Source: Christensenella sp. UBA7102
Lineage (GTDB): Bacteria; Bacillota; Clostridia; Christensenellales; UBA1750
Assembly (NCBI GenBank): GCA_002492415.1
Contig: DKYK01000079.1
Coordinates: forward strand, 1 to 23,029
DNA: 23,029 nucleotides
Direction: 5' to 3'
Every line of letters starts with the position of its first letter. Positions within the stretch are counted from its first letter, which is position 1. A program made the position numbers and the translations under genes. Below, piece by piece: positions 7,231 to 14,890 of the stretch. The notes under the pieces are model-generated. The model ran no database searches and was not told where the DNA came from. It worked only from the letters and a program-made list of their open reading frames with translations.

Positions 7231-7689
7231 TCAAGGACGCAGCGCCGCGAGCACGTCTGCGGCGTTGGTGTCGGGTTTGACCTTGGGCATGACCTGCGTG
7301 ATGACGCCCTCCTCGTCGATAATATAGGTGGAGCGCACCACGCCCATGCTCGCCTTGCCGTAGAGCTTCTTTTCCTGCCAGACGTCATAGGCCTGAATGG
7401 CGGTCAGCCCGGGGTCGGACAAGAGGAGGAAGGGCAGCTCATACTTGGCGGCGAACTTGGCATGAGAGGCGGCGGAGTCTTTGCTGATTCCGATAACCAC
7501 TGCGTCGATGGACTGGAATTCCTCGTAGGCAGCGGCAAACGCGCAGGCCTGGCGCGTGCAGCCGGGCGTGTTGTCCTTGGGATAGAAGTAAAGCACGACC
7601 TTGCGACCCGAAAAGTCGCTCAGCGTGACGGGATTGCCATTCTGGTCGGGAAGTGTGAAATTGGGAGCTGGTGTACCGGGATTCAACAT
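7231..7689 (-). CDS. bcp: Thiol peroxidase, Bcp/PrxQ-type peroxiredoxin
   Basis: A 152-residue peroxiredoxin that reduces hydroperoxides using thioredoxin-type electrons. The TPAPNFTLPDQNG opening, VVLYFYPKDNTPGCTRQAC and VIGISKDS are typical. The peroxidatic cysteine is Cys44 in PGCT. The resolving cysteine is Cys49, five residues on, as in the two-cysteine subgroup related to E. coli Bcp. I chose the ATG at 7689 because AAGGAGG lies about 10 bases upstream; a longer in-frame reading to 7755 runs through the promoter. It heads a two-gene operon with the MmcQ/YjbR protein. Confidence 0.95.
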   Translation of the reverse strand: MLNPGTPAPNFTLPDQNGNPVTLSDFSGRKVVLYFYPKDNTPGCTRQACAFAAAYEEFQSIDAVVIGISKDSAASHAKFAAKYELPFLLLSDPGLTAIQAYDVWQEKKLYGKASMGVVRSTYIIDEEGVITQVMPKVKPDTNAADVLAALRP

Positions 7690-7726
7690 GGATGCAGGGC
7701 CTCCTTCTGCGCGCTCTTTTGAAAAC

Positions 7727-7755
7727 AGCATAGCAGAATGTCGCGCAGATTGCAA
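7727..7755 (-). promoter_or_regulatory. Promoter of bcp
   Basis: On the minus strand, TTGCAA (7755-7750), a 17-base spacer and TATGCT (7732-7727), with TG one base before the -10 (extended -10, TGCTATGCT). Transcription should start about 30 bases before the bcp ATG. Confidence 0.65.
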
Positions 7756-7818
7756 TGCATAAGCGCTGTTTCCCCCATTTGTTGGATGGAAAAGGCCCGT
7801 GTATGCGGACGGACGCGG

Positions 7819-7848
7819 TTGCCGACTGCATCGAGGTTGTGGTATACT
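7819..7848 (+). promoter_or_regulatory. Promoter of GNAT gene
   Basis: TTGCCG (7819-7824), an 18-base spacer and TATACT (7843-7848), preceded by TG to form TGGTATACT. It is divergent from the bcp promoter 63 bases away. Confidence 0.65.
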
Positions 7849-7880
7849 GAGGCGACAAAGAGGAGGGGGCCGCCATACAG

Positions 7881-8417
7881 TTGACCACAGAGCGCGTGAG
7901 GCTGAACAGCCGCGAGGTGAAGCGCATCTATTTTGAAGCCTTTCCCAGGCGGGAGCGGATGCCCTTCCCGCTGATGATGGCGATGAGTTGGCTGTGGAAC
8001 ACGCAGTTTTTAAGCTTTGCCCGAGAGGGACGCACGCAGGGCTTTGTTTACCTGGCGCGGGGGATGGGTATGGTGTTTGTGATGTTCCTCGCGGTGGACG
8101 GCGAGCTGCGGGGGCAGGGTTGCGGCAGCGCGATCCTTGCGCAGGTGCGGCGGCGCAATCCCGGCAGGAGGATCGTCGTGACCATCGAGCCGTGCGACGC
8201 GGATGCGCCTGACCTCGAGCTGCGCAGGCGGCGCAGGGCGTTTTATCTGCGCAACGGCTTTGTGCCCGCGGGCCATCGCATTCGGCTCAGCGGCGTGGAG
8301 CAGGAGGCGCTCGTGGCGGGCGGCGCGTTCAGCAGGGCCCGGCTGCGGCTGTTTCTCGCACTGTACAGCTGCGGCACGCTCTGGCCGCGCATCTGGCGGC
8401 AGGAGGAAACGGATTAA
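7881..8417 (+). CDS. GNAT-family N-acetyltransferase
   Basis: A 178-residue protein. The best start is TTG at 7881, 11 bases after AGGAGGGGG (7861-7869); no ATG fits. The centre carries the acetyl-CoA motif A, LAVDGELRGQGCGSAILAQV, with the R-G-Q-G-x-G-S pyrophosphate loop. The C-terminal half has RRRAFYLRNGFVPAGH, the motif B region where GNAT proteins place a tyrosine general acid. The N-terminal EAFPRRERMPF segment is common in GNAT proteins of Clostridia. The substrate cannot be deduced. The extreme arginine richness follows the high GC content. It is a single-gene unit between two promoters. Confidence 0.85.
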   Translation: MTTERVRLNSREVKRIYFEAFPRRERMPFPLMMAMSWLWNTQFLSFAREGRTQGFVYLARGMGMVFVMFLAVDGELRGQGCGSAILAQVRRRNPGRRIVVTIEPCDADAPDLELRRRRRAFYLRNGFVPAGHRIRLSGVEQEALVAGGAFSRARLRLFLALYSCGTLWPRIWRQEETD

Positions 8418-8445
8418 CGAAAGCACATTTTTTCCATTCGCCTCA

Positions 8446-8474
8446 TTGCATGGGGAGGATAAATGGTCTATGAT
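8446..8474 (+). promoter_or_regulatory. Promoter of MGMT-like gene
   Basis: TTGCAT (8446-8451), a 17-base spacer and TATGAT (8469-8474). Initiation would fall near 8480, only 1-2 bases before GGAGGTG (8482-8488), so the mRNA would have a very short leader starting at the ribosome site. Confidence 0.65.
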
Positions 8475-8494
8475 GAGCGATGGAGGTGAACCCA

Positions 8495-8989
8495 ATGGCA
8501 GGAGAGAAGCGAAAGGACTTCAACGCAATGCTGCGGGACGGCAAGGACATGCCCAAGTTCCAGGTCCTCACAGACCCAAAGAGCATTGAGAAGTATGGCG
8601 GGAGCAACATGTTTTTTGCGCCGCCGATGGACTACGACAGGGTGATGAGTCGCATTCCCGAAGGAAAAGTGATTACGGTGGGGAAAATACGGGAGTTCTT
8701 TGCAAGGCAGCATGGGGCGGATTTTACGGACCCCATCACGGCCGGTATTTTCGTATCCATCGCCGCTTGGGCGAGCGAACAGCGCGACGGGGAAAAGACG
8801 CCCTACTGGCGCACGCTGAAGGCGGGTGGGGAGCTGAATGAAAAATACCCCGGCGGAATCGGCGCGCAGCGCGAGAAGCTGGAGCGGGAGGGCCATACGA
8901 TTCTCTGCAAGGGACGCAAGAACCTCCGGTACTTTGTAAAGGACTATGAAATGGCGCTCTTTGAGCTGGATGAAGGGATGGAAGAATAA
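8495..8989 (+). CDS. MGMT/ATL-family protein lacking the reactive cysteine
   Basis: A 164-residue protein. I chose the ATG at 8495 because GGAGGTG (8482-8488) is 6 bases upstream; ATG 8480 overlaps that site. Residues ~48-135 match the DNA-binding domain of O6-alkylguanine methyltransferases: YDRVMSRIPEGKVITVGKIREF, then ITAGIFVSIAAWASEQR, then PYWRTLKAGGELNEKYPGG and QREKLEREGHTI. The catalytic PCHR motif is PYWR (103-106): the methyl-accepting Cys is Tyr and His is Trp. Methyl transfer is therefore not expected. Alkyltransferase-like (ATL) proteins also lack the Cys and flag alkylated DNA for nucleotide excision repair, a plausible but unproven role here. Confidence 0.88.
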   Translation: MAGEKRKDFNAMLRDGKDMPKFQVLTDPKSIEKYGGSNMFFAPPMDYDRVMSRIPEGKVITVGKIREFFARQHGADFTDPITAGIFVSIAAWASEQRDGEKTPYWRTLKAGGELNEKYPGGIGAQREKLEREGHTILCKGRKNLRYFVKDYEMALFELDEGMEE

Positions 8990-8990
8990 C

Positions 8991-9037
8991 AAAAAACATC
9001 CTCCGCATGGCTTGCTTGCCTGCGAAGGATGTTTTTT
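8991..9037. terminator. Bidirectional terminator between convergent genes
   Basis: AAAAAACATCCT (8991-9002) pairs with AGGATGTTTTTT (9026-9037). Inner stems CGCA/TGCG and GGC/GCC complete a long near-symmetric hairpin. A and T tracts at either end let it stop both the MGMT-like transcript (+) and the lipoprotein transcript (-). Confidence 0.9.
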
Positions 9038-9047
9038 GCGGATTGGA

Positions 9048-9788
9048 TTACTTGACGGTGATGGAGGTGACGTGGGGATTGGCGCCCTCGTACCAGTACA
9101 GGAAGCCCTCCATATCCACGGTGTCGCCGATGTTCAGGGCCTCGACGGCGTTGTAGACATCGGTGGTGTTGTCGCACAGGTAGGACTCCACACAGAAGTT
9201 GTAGGTCTGGCCGTTGATGGAGGCGTTGAAGTACAGGTCGTTGCCGTCCTCGCCAGAGCCATCCCAGTTGTAGAGGAAAGCGGCCTCGTTGCCGTCAGCA
9301 TCGGTGGAGGGTTCAATGGTCATGCCCTTGAAGGCGACGAACTGGTTCATGTGGTTGATGAGCTCGTCGGTGCCCAACCAGGCGGTGGCGTCCACGGCTT
9401 CGGCCACGTAGGAACCGTCCATCAGCTCAAAGGTAGCGTCCATGATCTCGACCTCGCCAGCCCACTCGCCCTTGTAGCCCGTGACCTTGATCTTGGCGCC
9501 CTGGGTCAGCTTCTCGTAATCGGCCTCGGAGCAGGCCATGTCGTACAGGAAGTAACCGCCGTCCTTATCCATGGCGTAAACGGTGGCCTTGTCCTCCCAC
9601 CAGGACTGCTTGGCCTGCACAAAGGCCTCGATGGTGACCTGAGAATCCACGGGAGCCGCGGCGTACTCGGCATAGGTCATGGTGCCTTCGGACTTGGCGA
9701 ACACGTCGGCATCCTTACCGCCTGCAGCGCAGCCGGCCAGGGAGAGAACCATCAGCAGGGCCAGGATCAGGGCAATGAACTTTTTCAT
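9048..9788 (-). CDS. Lipoprotein with two OB-fold-like domains
   Basis: A 246-residue secreted lipoprotein with lipobox LAGC and Cys20. Two similar beta-rich halves can be seen. The first is around residues 45-125, with VDSQVTIEAFVQAKQ, then YFLYDM, then LTQGAKIKVTGYKGEW. The second is around 145-246, with NQFVAFKGMTIEPS, then LYNWDG, then LNIGDTVDMEGFLYWYEG. In each half a G-x-x-V-x-V/M-x-G turn follows a helical linker, the pattern of OB folds. I do not recognise a named family. A ribosome site AAGGAG lies at 9800-9805. The gene follows the sugar-binding protein with its own promoter, so it may be tied to the same transporter or be expressed separately. Function unknown. Confidence 0.8.
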   Translation of the reverse strand: MKKFIALILALLMVLSLAGCAAGGKDADVFAKSEGTMTYAEYAAAPVDSQVTIEAFVQAKQSWWEDKATVYAMDKDGGYFLYDMACSEADYEKLTQGAKIKVTGYKGEWAGEVEIMDATFELMDGSYVAEAVDATAWLGTDELINHMNQFVAFKGMTIEPSTDADGNEAAFLYNWDGSGEDGNDLYFNASINGQTYNFCVESYLCDNTTDVYNAVEALNIGDTVDMEGFLYWYEGANPHVTSITVK

Positions 9789-9835
9789 GATTTTATACTC
9801 CTTTTCGTATCAAGCATTTGGAATGCCCGAGTAAC

Positions 9836-9863
9836 ATTATACTCGAAACCCCTTATAAATCAA
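9836..9863 (-). promoter_or_regulatory. Promoter of two-domain lipoprotein gene
   Basis: On the minus strand, TTGATT (9863-9858), a 16-base spacer and a perfect TATAAT (9841-9836). The -35 overlaps the stop codon of the upstream binding-protein gene. A short palindrome, GCATTTGGAATGC (9814-9826), lies between the -10 and the ribosome site and could be an operator. Confidence 0.65.
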
Positions 9864-11485
9864 TGTGCATTGCCCTTTTTTAACAGACTCTTCTTCTTGA
9901 CAGCTGTAAAGACAACGTACAAGGCGATGCAGACCCAGGTCACGCCCAGCGCGGCGAGCAGCGCTGCCGCGGTGAAGGGCAGCGGCCCCAGATCCGCCTT
10001 GCCCGCTGCCGCGGTACCGCCCGACGACAGCTGGTCCAGCCGGTAGAGGGAGGAGACATCGCGGTACAGGCTGTCCAGATAGGCGTCGTCCACGACCTGG
10101 CCACGGCGCACGGACTTGCACACATTCTCGATGAGCTGCCCCGCCGCGTCGCGCAGGGAAGCCGAGCCGTTGAACACGGGAGTGGTGAAGGTATCCCCCA
10201 CATGGTCCAGCAGCAGCTGGGTGGCCTGCAGCTTGACGGCATAGTGTAGGCTGCCGTCCTCTCCGGCGCGGGAGAGATAATCCTGGTATTCGTCGGATTG
10301 CTGCGCCTTTAGGGTGACGGGCACATAGCCCTCTGTCTGGGCGTAGGCAATCTGCACGTCGTTGGTCAGCAGGTACTGCGCGAACAGCCAGCTGGCCAGC
10401 ACCTCCTGCGGATCCGCCTTGTTGAACACGCACACCGACGGCCCCTGCGAGATCATCTGCGGGTTGTCGGGATCAAACTGCGGAATGGGCCGCACCGCCG
10501 TCTCAAACTGCACCAGCTTATCCGGCGAAATGTCCAGCAGCGGCGCGCCGGAGCCCATCCAGGTGGCGCCGGCGGTGGAGTCCACGGCAAAGATGCACTG
10601 TCCCGCGTTGAGGAAGTTCGCCGGATAGCTGGAGATCTTGAAGGTGGAGAACGCGCCGGTCTTGGCATGCTGCGCGATGGTGGTCAGAAGAGAAGCGGTG
10701 TCGTCGTTAAACAGCAGGATGTCGCCCTGATCTGTTGAGTAGCCGGCGCCGCTTTGGCGCAGCATCTGGATCATCATGTTGTCCGTAGATTTGTAGATGA
10801 AGGGGATGAGCACCTTCTGGCCGTTGACCCGATAATTACCGTCGGCGTCCTGCGCAAGCGCCGCCTCGGAGACCTCCCAAATGAAATCCCAGGTCAGCGC
10901 ATCGGGCAGCTCATAGCCCAGCGCCTCCACATAGGTCTTGTTGATGTAGCAGGCCTCGGTGGAGCGCATGTAGGGGATGGCGTAGTGCTGGCCGCCGATT
11001 GCGCATTCCTCAAGGAACTGCGGAACCACTTCCTCATAGGCGGGGCTGTCGTAGCGCAGCGCGCTGCCGCCCAGGCCATACTGTGCGTCGGCAAACAGCC
11101 CATCCAGCGGCGCCACCGTGTTGCTGCCCGTCATATAGGTCGCGATGTGATCCGGATAGGTGATGCAGACGTTGGGCGTGGTGCCGGTGGCGATGTTGGT
11201 GATGACGTCGTTGTAGATCTTTCCATAGTCGGTGTACAGGCGCAGCGTGACGTGAATATTGGGATAGAGCGACTCAAAGGAGGCGATGGCGCTTTCATAG
11301 ATGGCGGTCTGCGTCTTGTTGGTGTCGTTCTTGGCCCAGAAGGTGATTTCGTAATCGCGCGTCTCGTCAAAGGCTTCGGGCACGGTAAATGCGTCCAGAC
11401 CGCGCGAACCGTGGCAGCCCGACAGCGGCAGACAGAGCGTCAGCAGCGCCAGCAGCAGCGCGGCGCAGCGTTTCAGCTTCTTCAT
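9860..11485 (-). CDS. Carbohydrate ABC transporter substrate-binding lipoprotein with C-terminal membrane anchor
   Basis: A 541-residue family-1 solute-binding protein. The signal peptide ends in LSGC with Cys24. The binding part begins YEITFWAKNDTNKTQTAIYESAIASF and continues with YPNIHVTLRLYTDY, TGTTPNVCITYPDH and GQHYAIPYMRSTEACYINKTY, typical of UgpB/MalE-like proteins. It is about 100 residues longer than usual. After a Ser/Gly/Ala-rich linker a hydrophobic helix (LPFTAAALLAALGVTWVCIALYVV) and a basic tail, KKKSLLKK, follow. The protein would thus be held at both ends, with the tail in the cytosol. Its ATG overlaps the permease stop by 4 bases, with GGGGAGG upstream. Specificity is unknown; the neighbouring GH35 enzyme suggests a beta-galactoside or related glycan. 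Confidence 0.88.
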   Translation of the reverse strand: MKKLKRCAALLLALLTLCLPLSGCHGSRGLDAFTVPEAFDETRDYEITFWAKNDTNKTQTAIYESAIASFESLYPNIHVTLRLYTDYGKIYNDVITNIATGTTPNVCITYPDHIATYMTGSNTVAPLDGLFADAQYGLGGSALRYDSPAYEEVVPQFLEECAIGGQHYAIPYMRSTEACYINKTYVEALGYELPDALTWDFIWEVSEAALAQDADGNYRVNGQKVLIPFIYKSTDNMMIQMLRQSGAGYSTDQGDILLFNDDTASLLTTIAQHAKTGAFSTFKISSYPANFLNAGQCIFAVDSTAGATWMGSGAPLLDISPDKLVQFETAVRPIPQFDPDNPQMISQGPSVCVFNKADPQEVLASWLFAQYLLTNDVQIAYAQTEGYVPVTLKAQQSDEYQDYLSRAGEDGSLHYAVKLQATQLLLDHVGDTFTTPVFNGSASLRDAAGQLIENVCKSVRRGQVVDDAYLDSLYRDVSSLYRLDQLSSGGTAAAGKADLGPLPFTAAALLAALGVTWVCIALYVVFTAVKKKSLLKKGNAH

Positions 11486-12357
11486 CCCTTGGTACCTCCC
11501 CGGGACACGCCCTCCATGATCTTATTGCGGAAGATGAGGAACAGCACGATCAGCGGCAGGGAGATGACCACAACCGCCGCCATCATCGCGGGGATGTTCT
11601 CGCGCCCAAAGCCGTTCTCGCGGATGGACTGGATGCCGCCCGACACCAGATAGTAGGCCTCGTTGTCCGTGATCAGGCGCGGCCAGACGTAGGAATTCCA
11701 GCACTCAATGGCCTTGAGGATGGTAATGGTGACCAGGGTGGGACGGCAGATGGGCAGCATGACCTTCCAAAGGTATTTGAAATCCGACGTGCCGTCCACC
11801 TTTGCTGCGTAGTACAGCTCGTCTGGCACCTGGGCAAAGTTTTCGCGCAGCAGATAGATGTAGAATACCGACGTCACCGAGGGCAGGATGAGTCCGGCAA
11901 AGCTGTTGCGCAGACCCCAGTTTGTGATGGTGACGTAGTTGGTGATGACGACCAGCTCGCTGGGAATCATCATCAGCGCGAGAAACAGCGTGAACACCAG
12001 ATCTCGCCCGCGGAAGCTGAGCCGCGCAAAGCCAAAGGCCGCCAGCACCGTCACCAGCAGCATCAAACCCGTGGTGGCGGCGGTGAAGATCAGCGTGTTG
12101 AGCAGATAGCGCGCCAGCGGCACGGCGGTGAAGGCGTCAATGTAGTTGCCCAGCGTGGGCGCCAGCGTGTACAGCTGCGGGATGTACTCAGAGTTATAGG
12201 CGCCATAGGATTTTACCGAGGTCAGGATCATCCAGTAGAAGGGGAAGAGCACCATGACGGCCCATAGCGTCAGCAGCACATAGAGCACCGTGTTGGCCAG
12301 TATGCCGCGCACCCGGACCGCCCGCTCGATCTTGTCAAAATCGGTTTTCTTTTGCAT
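11482..12357 (-). CDS. Carbohydrate ABC transporter permease, MalG-type
   Basis: A 291-residue inner-membrane subunit of the carbohydrate uptake 1 family. Six helices are visible. The first begins TVLYVLLTLWAVMVLFPFYW and is followed by MILTSVKS, typical of MalG-like subunits. The EAA coupling loop reads ELYYAAKVDGTSDFKYLWKV, then MLPICRP. The tail ends QSIRENGFGRENIPAMMAAV, then a last helix, another MalG feature. I start at the ATG at 12357, 8 bases after TGAGGG; a GTG at 12372 is an in-frame alternative. It lies 11 bases after the partner permease and overlaps the binding protein by 4 bases. Confidence 0.92.
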   Translation of the reverse strand: MQKKTDFDKIERAVRVRGILANTVLYVLLTLWAVMVLFPFYWMILTSVKSYGAYNSEYIPQLYTLAPTLGNYIDAFTAVPLARYLLNTLIFTAATTGLMLLVTVLAAFGFARLSFRGRDLVFTLFLALMMIPSELVVITNYVTITNWGLRNSFAGLILPSVTSVFYIYLLRENFAQVPDELYYAAKVDGTSDFKYLWKVMLPICRPTLVTITILKAIECWNSYVWPRLITDNEAYYLVSGGIQSIRENGFGRENIPAMMAAVVVISLPLIVLFLIFRNKIMEGVSRGGTKG

Positions 12358-12368
12358 AGTTACTGCCC

Positions 12369-13262
12369 TCACGAGTAATGGACGTGCTTTTTGCTGACCA
12401 GCAGGTTGATGCAGGTGATGGTCAGCACGATGGCAAACAGCAGGATGGCCGCGGCCGACGCGTAGGAGGGGTAGCCGCCGCTGTTGCCGTAGAGCATGTC
12501 GTAGACATAGCCGACGATGGTGTTCATGCCCGCGGCGTTCAGATCCGTGCCGAACAGCGCCACCGCGTCGGAGTAGGCCTTGAACGCGCCGATGAAGCCC
12601 GTGATGACCAGGTAGAACACGGTGGGCGAGATCATGGGCAGCGTGATGCGCGTAAAGATCCTCCAGGCGGGCGTGCCGTCCACCTTGGCGGCGTTGTAGT
12701 AGTCACGGTTGACGGAGGCGAGCGCGGAGGTCAGAATCAGTATCTTGAAGGGGAGCACCACCCAGATGGTGTAAAAGCACAGCACGAACATTTTGGCCCA
12801 GTAGGGACCGTCGATAAAGTCCACCGACGCGCCGCCGAAGCGGTTGATGAGCAGATTAATCAGCCCGTCGGTGTAGGCGGTCTTTTTGAACAGGATCATG
12901 AACACCAGCCCCACGGCCAGGGTGTTGGTGACATAGGGCAAAAAATAGATGGTTTGATAGAGTTTCTGCAGGCGGGGGATGGCGCTCAGGCCCATGGAGA
13001 TCAGCAGCGCAAGGCACGTGGACAGCGGCACGGTGATCGCCACCAGCAGGAAGGTGTTCTTCACCGCCTGCAGAAAATAGGGATCGTGCAGCACATATCC
13101 GTAGTTGTACAGTCCAACGCCAAAGTAGGTTTGCGAGGCGGAGTTGTAGCCCTCCTCAAAGGAGTAGACGAATACGTCGATGAGGGGATAGACCAGAAAG
13201 AAACCCAGAAACAGCGCGGCGGGCAGCAGGTACAGCCAGCCCTTGAGGTTATTCTTTTCCAT
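12369..13262 (-). CDS. Carbohydrate ABC transporter permease, MalF/UgpA-type
   Basis: A 297-residue permease with six membrane helices. It opens GWLYLLPAALFLGFFLVYPLI, the standard beginning of LacF/UgpA-like subunits. The EAA loop is RDYYNAAKVDGTPAWRIFTR, followed by ITLPMISP. It should form the channel with the MalG-type partner encoded next and dock on the ATPase encoded just upstream. The ATG at 13262 lies 3 bases after the ATPase stop, and AGGAGG sits inside the end of the ATPase gene, so translation is coupled. Confidence 0.92.
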   Translation of the reverse strand: MEKNNLKGWLYLLPAALFLGFFLVYPLIDVFVYSFEEGYNSASQTYFGVGLYNYGYVLHDPYFLQAVKNTFLLVAITVPLSTCLALLISMGLSAIPRLQKLYQTIYFLPYVTNTLAVGLVFMILFKKTAYTDGLINLLINRFGGASVDFIDGPYWAKMFVLCFYTIWVVLPFKILILTSALASVNRDYYNAAKVDGTPAWRIFTRITLPMISPTVFYLVITGFIGAFKAYSDAVALFGTDLNAAGMNTIVGYVYDMLYGNSGGYPSYASAAAILLFAIVLTITCINLLVSKKHVHYS

Positions 13263-13265
13263 CCA

Positions 13266-14372
<1,107 letters not shown>

Positions 14373-14435
14373 GCGATCCCTTCTCCTGCGCGTAGGTTTG
14401 CGTCCTCGCGCGATGGTTTTTTACTGTCCTTTCCC

Positions 14436-14464
14436 ATTTTAGTGCATGAATGGGGACAAGTCAA
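14436..14464 (-). promoter_or_regulatory. Promoter of the sugar ABC transporter operon
   Basis: On the minus strand, TTGACT (14464-14459), a 17-base spacer and TAAAAT (14441-14436). The leader to the ATPase ATG is about 57 bases. This is the best -35 match in the locus, and the only visible promoter for the four transporter genes. Confidence 0.75.
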
Positions 14465-14475
14465 CGACAGAAATC

Positions 14476-14489
14476 TTGCGCTTGCGCAA
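14476..14489. promoter_or_regulatory. Palindrome upstream of sugar-transporter promoter
   Basis: TTGCGCTTGCGCAA is an inverted repeat with 6-base arms (TTGCGC/GCGCAA). It starts 11 bases upstream of the -35 box of the transporter promoter and lies before the terminator of the preceding gene. Such placement suits an activator or a repressor binding site. No regulator gene is present in the window. Confidence 0.4.
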
Positions 14490-14502
14490 TACGGGCGTCC
14501 CA

Positions 14503-14538
14503 TAAAAACAGGGGGGCAGCGCAGTTTGCACTCCCCCC
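14503..14538 (-). terminator. Terminator after small lipoprotein gene
   Basis: Read on the minus strand, GGGGGG pairs with CCCCCC around an inner AGTGCA/TGCGCT stem with a short AAC loop and one bulged G (14538-14511). TGTTTTTA (14510-14503) follows. It ends the GH35/lipoprotein unit and separates it from the transporter promoter. Confidence 0.85.
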
Positions 14539-14547
14539 AATGGATCG

Positions 14548-14844
14548 TTAATCTTTGCGGACGACGATGTCCTCTACCGTTCCCTCTGCGTCGTAGTAAA
14601 GGATGACCTGTCCATCGCCCGCCTCGTCAAAACGCCAGATGTCCCCCCAAAACCCGGAGAGAAAGCCGTCGGGCTCGCCCCAGGCAGCGTGCATCTCCTC
14701 ATTGGAAAGGCCAGATAACTCTTCTTCCAGCTGCGCCTGCGTATAAGACGGAATTTCCTCCAGCCCCGGGATGTCGGAACGGCTCGGGCAACCGGTTAAG
14801 AGAAGCGTGGACGCCAGAAATAGAGCCATTAGCTGCTTTTTCAT
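14548..14844 (-). CDS. Small lipoprotein, possibly BamE/SmpA-like fold
   Basis: A 98-residue lipoprotein with KK, a hydrophobic stretch and the lipobox LTGC with Cys19. The mature part contains LEEELSGLSNEEMHAAWGEPDG, then SGFWGDIWRFD and VILYYDAEGTVEDIVV. This is a helix-helix-then-beta-hairpin order that resembles the small SmpA/BamE-like secreted domains seen in Clostridia lipoproteins. I do not recognise a function. It starts 46 bases after the GH35 stop with no terminator between, so the two are probably co-transcribed. GGGAGGG lies about 9-15 bases before the ATG. Confidence 0.75.
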   Translation of the reverse strand: MKKQLMALFLASTLLLTGCPSRSDIPGLEEIPSYTQAQLEEELSGLSNEEMHAAWGEPDGFLSGFWGDIWRFDEAGDGQVILYYDAEGTVEDIVVRKD

Positions 14845-14890
14845 ATGCAGATACCCTCCCTGGGATCGGCGGTGTGCGTCCCAAGGTACG

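Noticed and set aside
8946..10046. 366-codon plus-strand frame over the two-domain lipoprotein
   Set aside because: It runs through the bidirectional terminator and opposes a lipoprotein with a clear signal peptide, ribosome site and promoter. The Val/Gly/His-rich product is a shadow.
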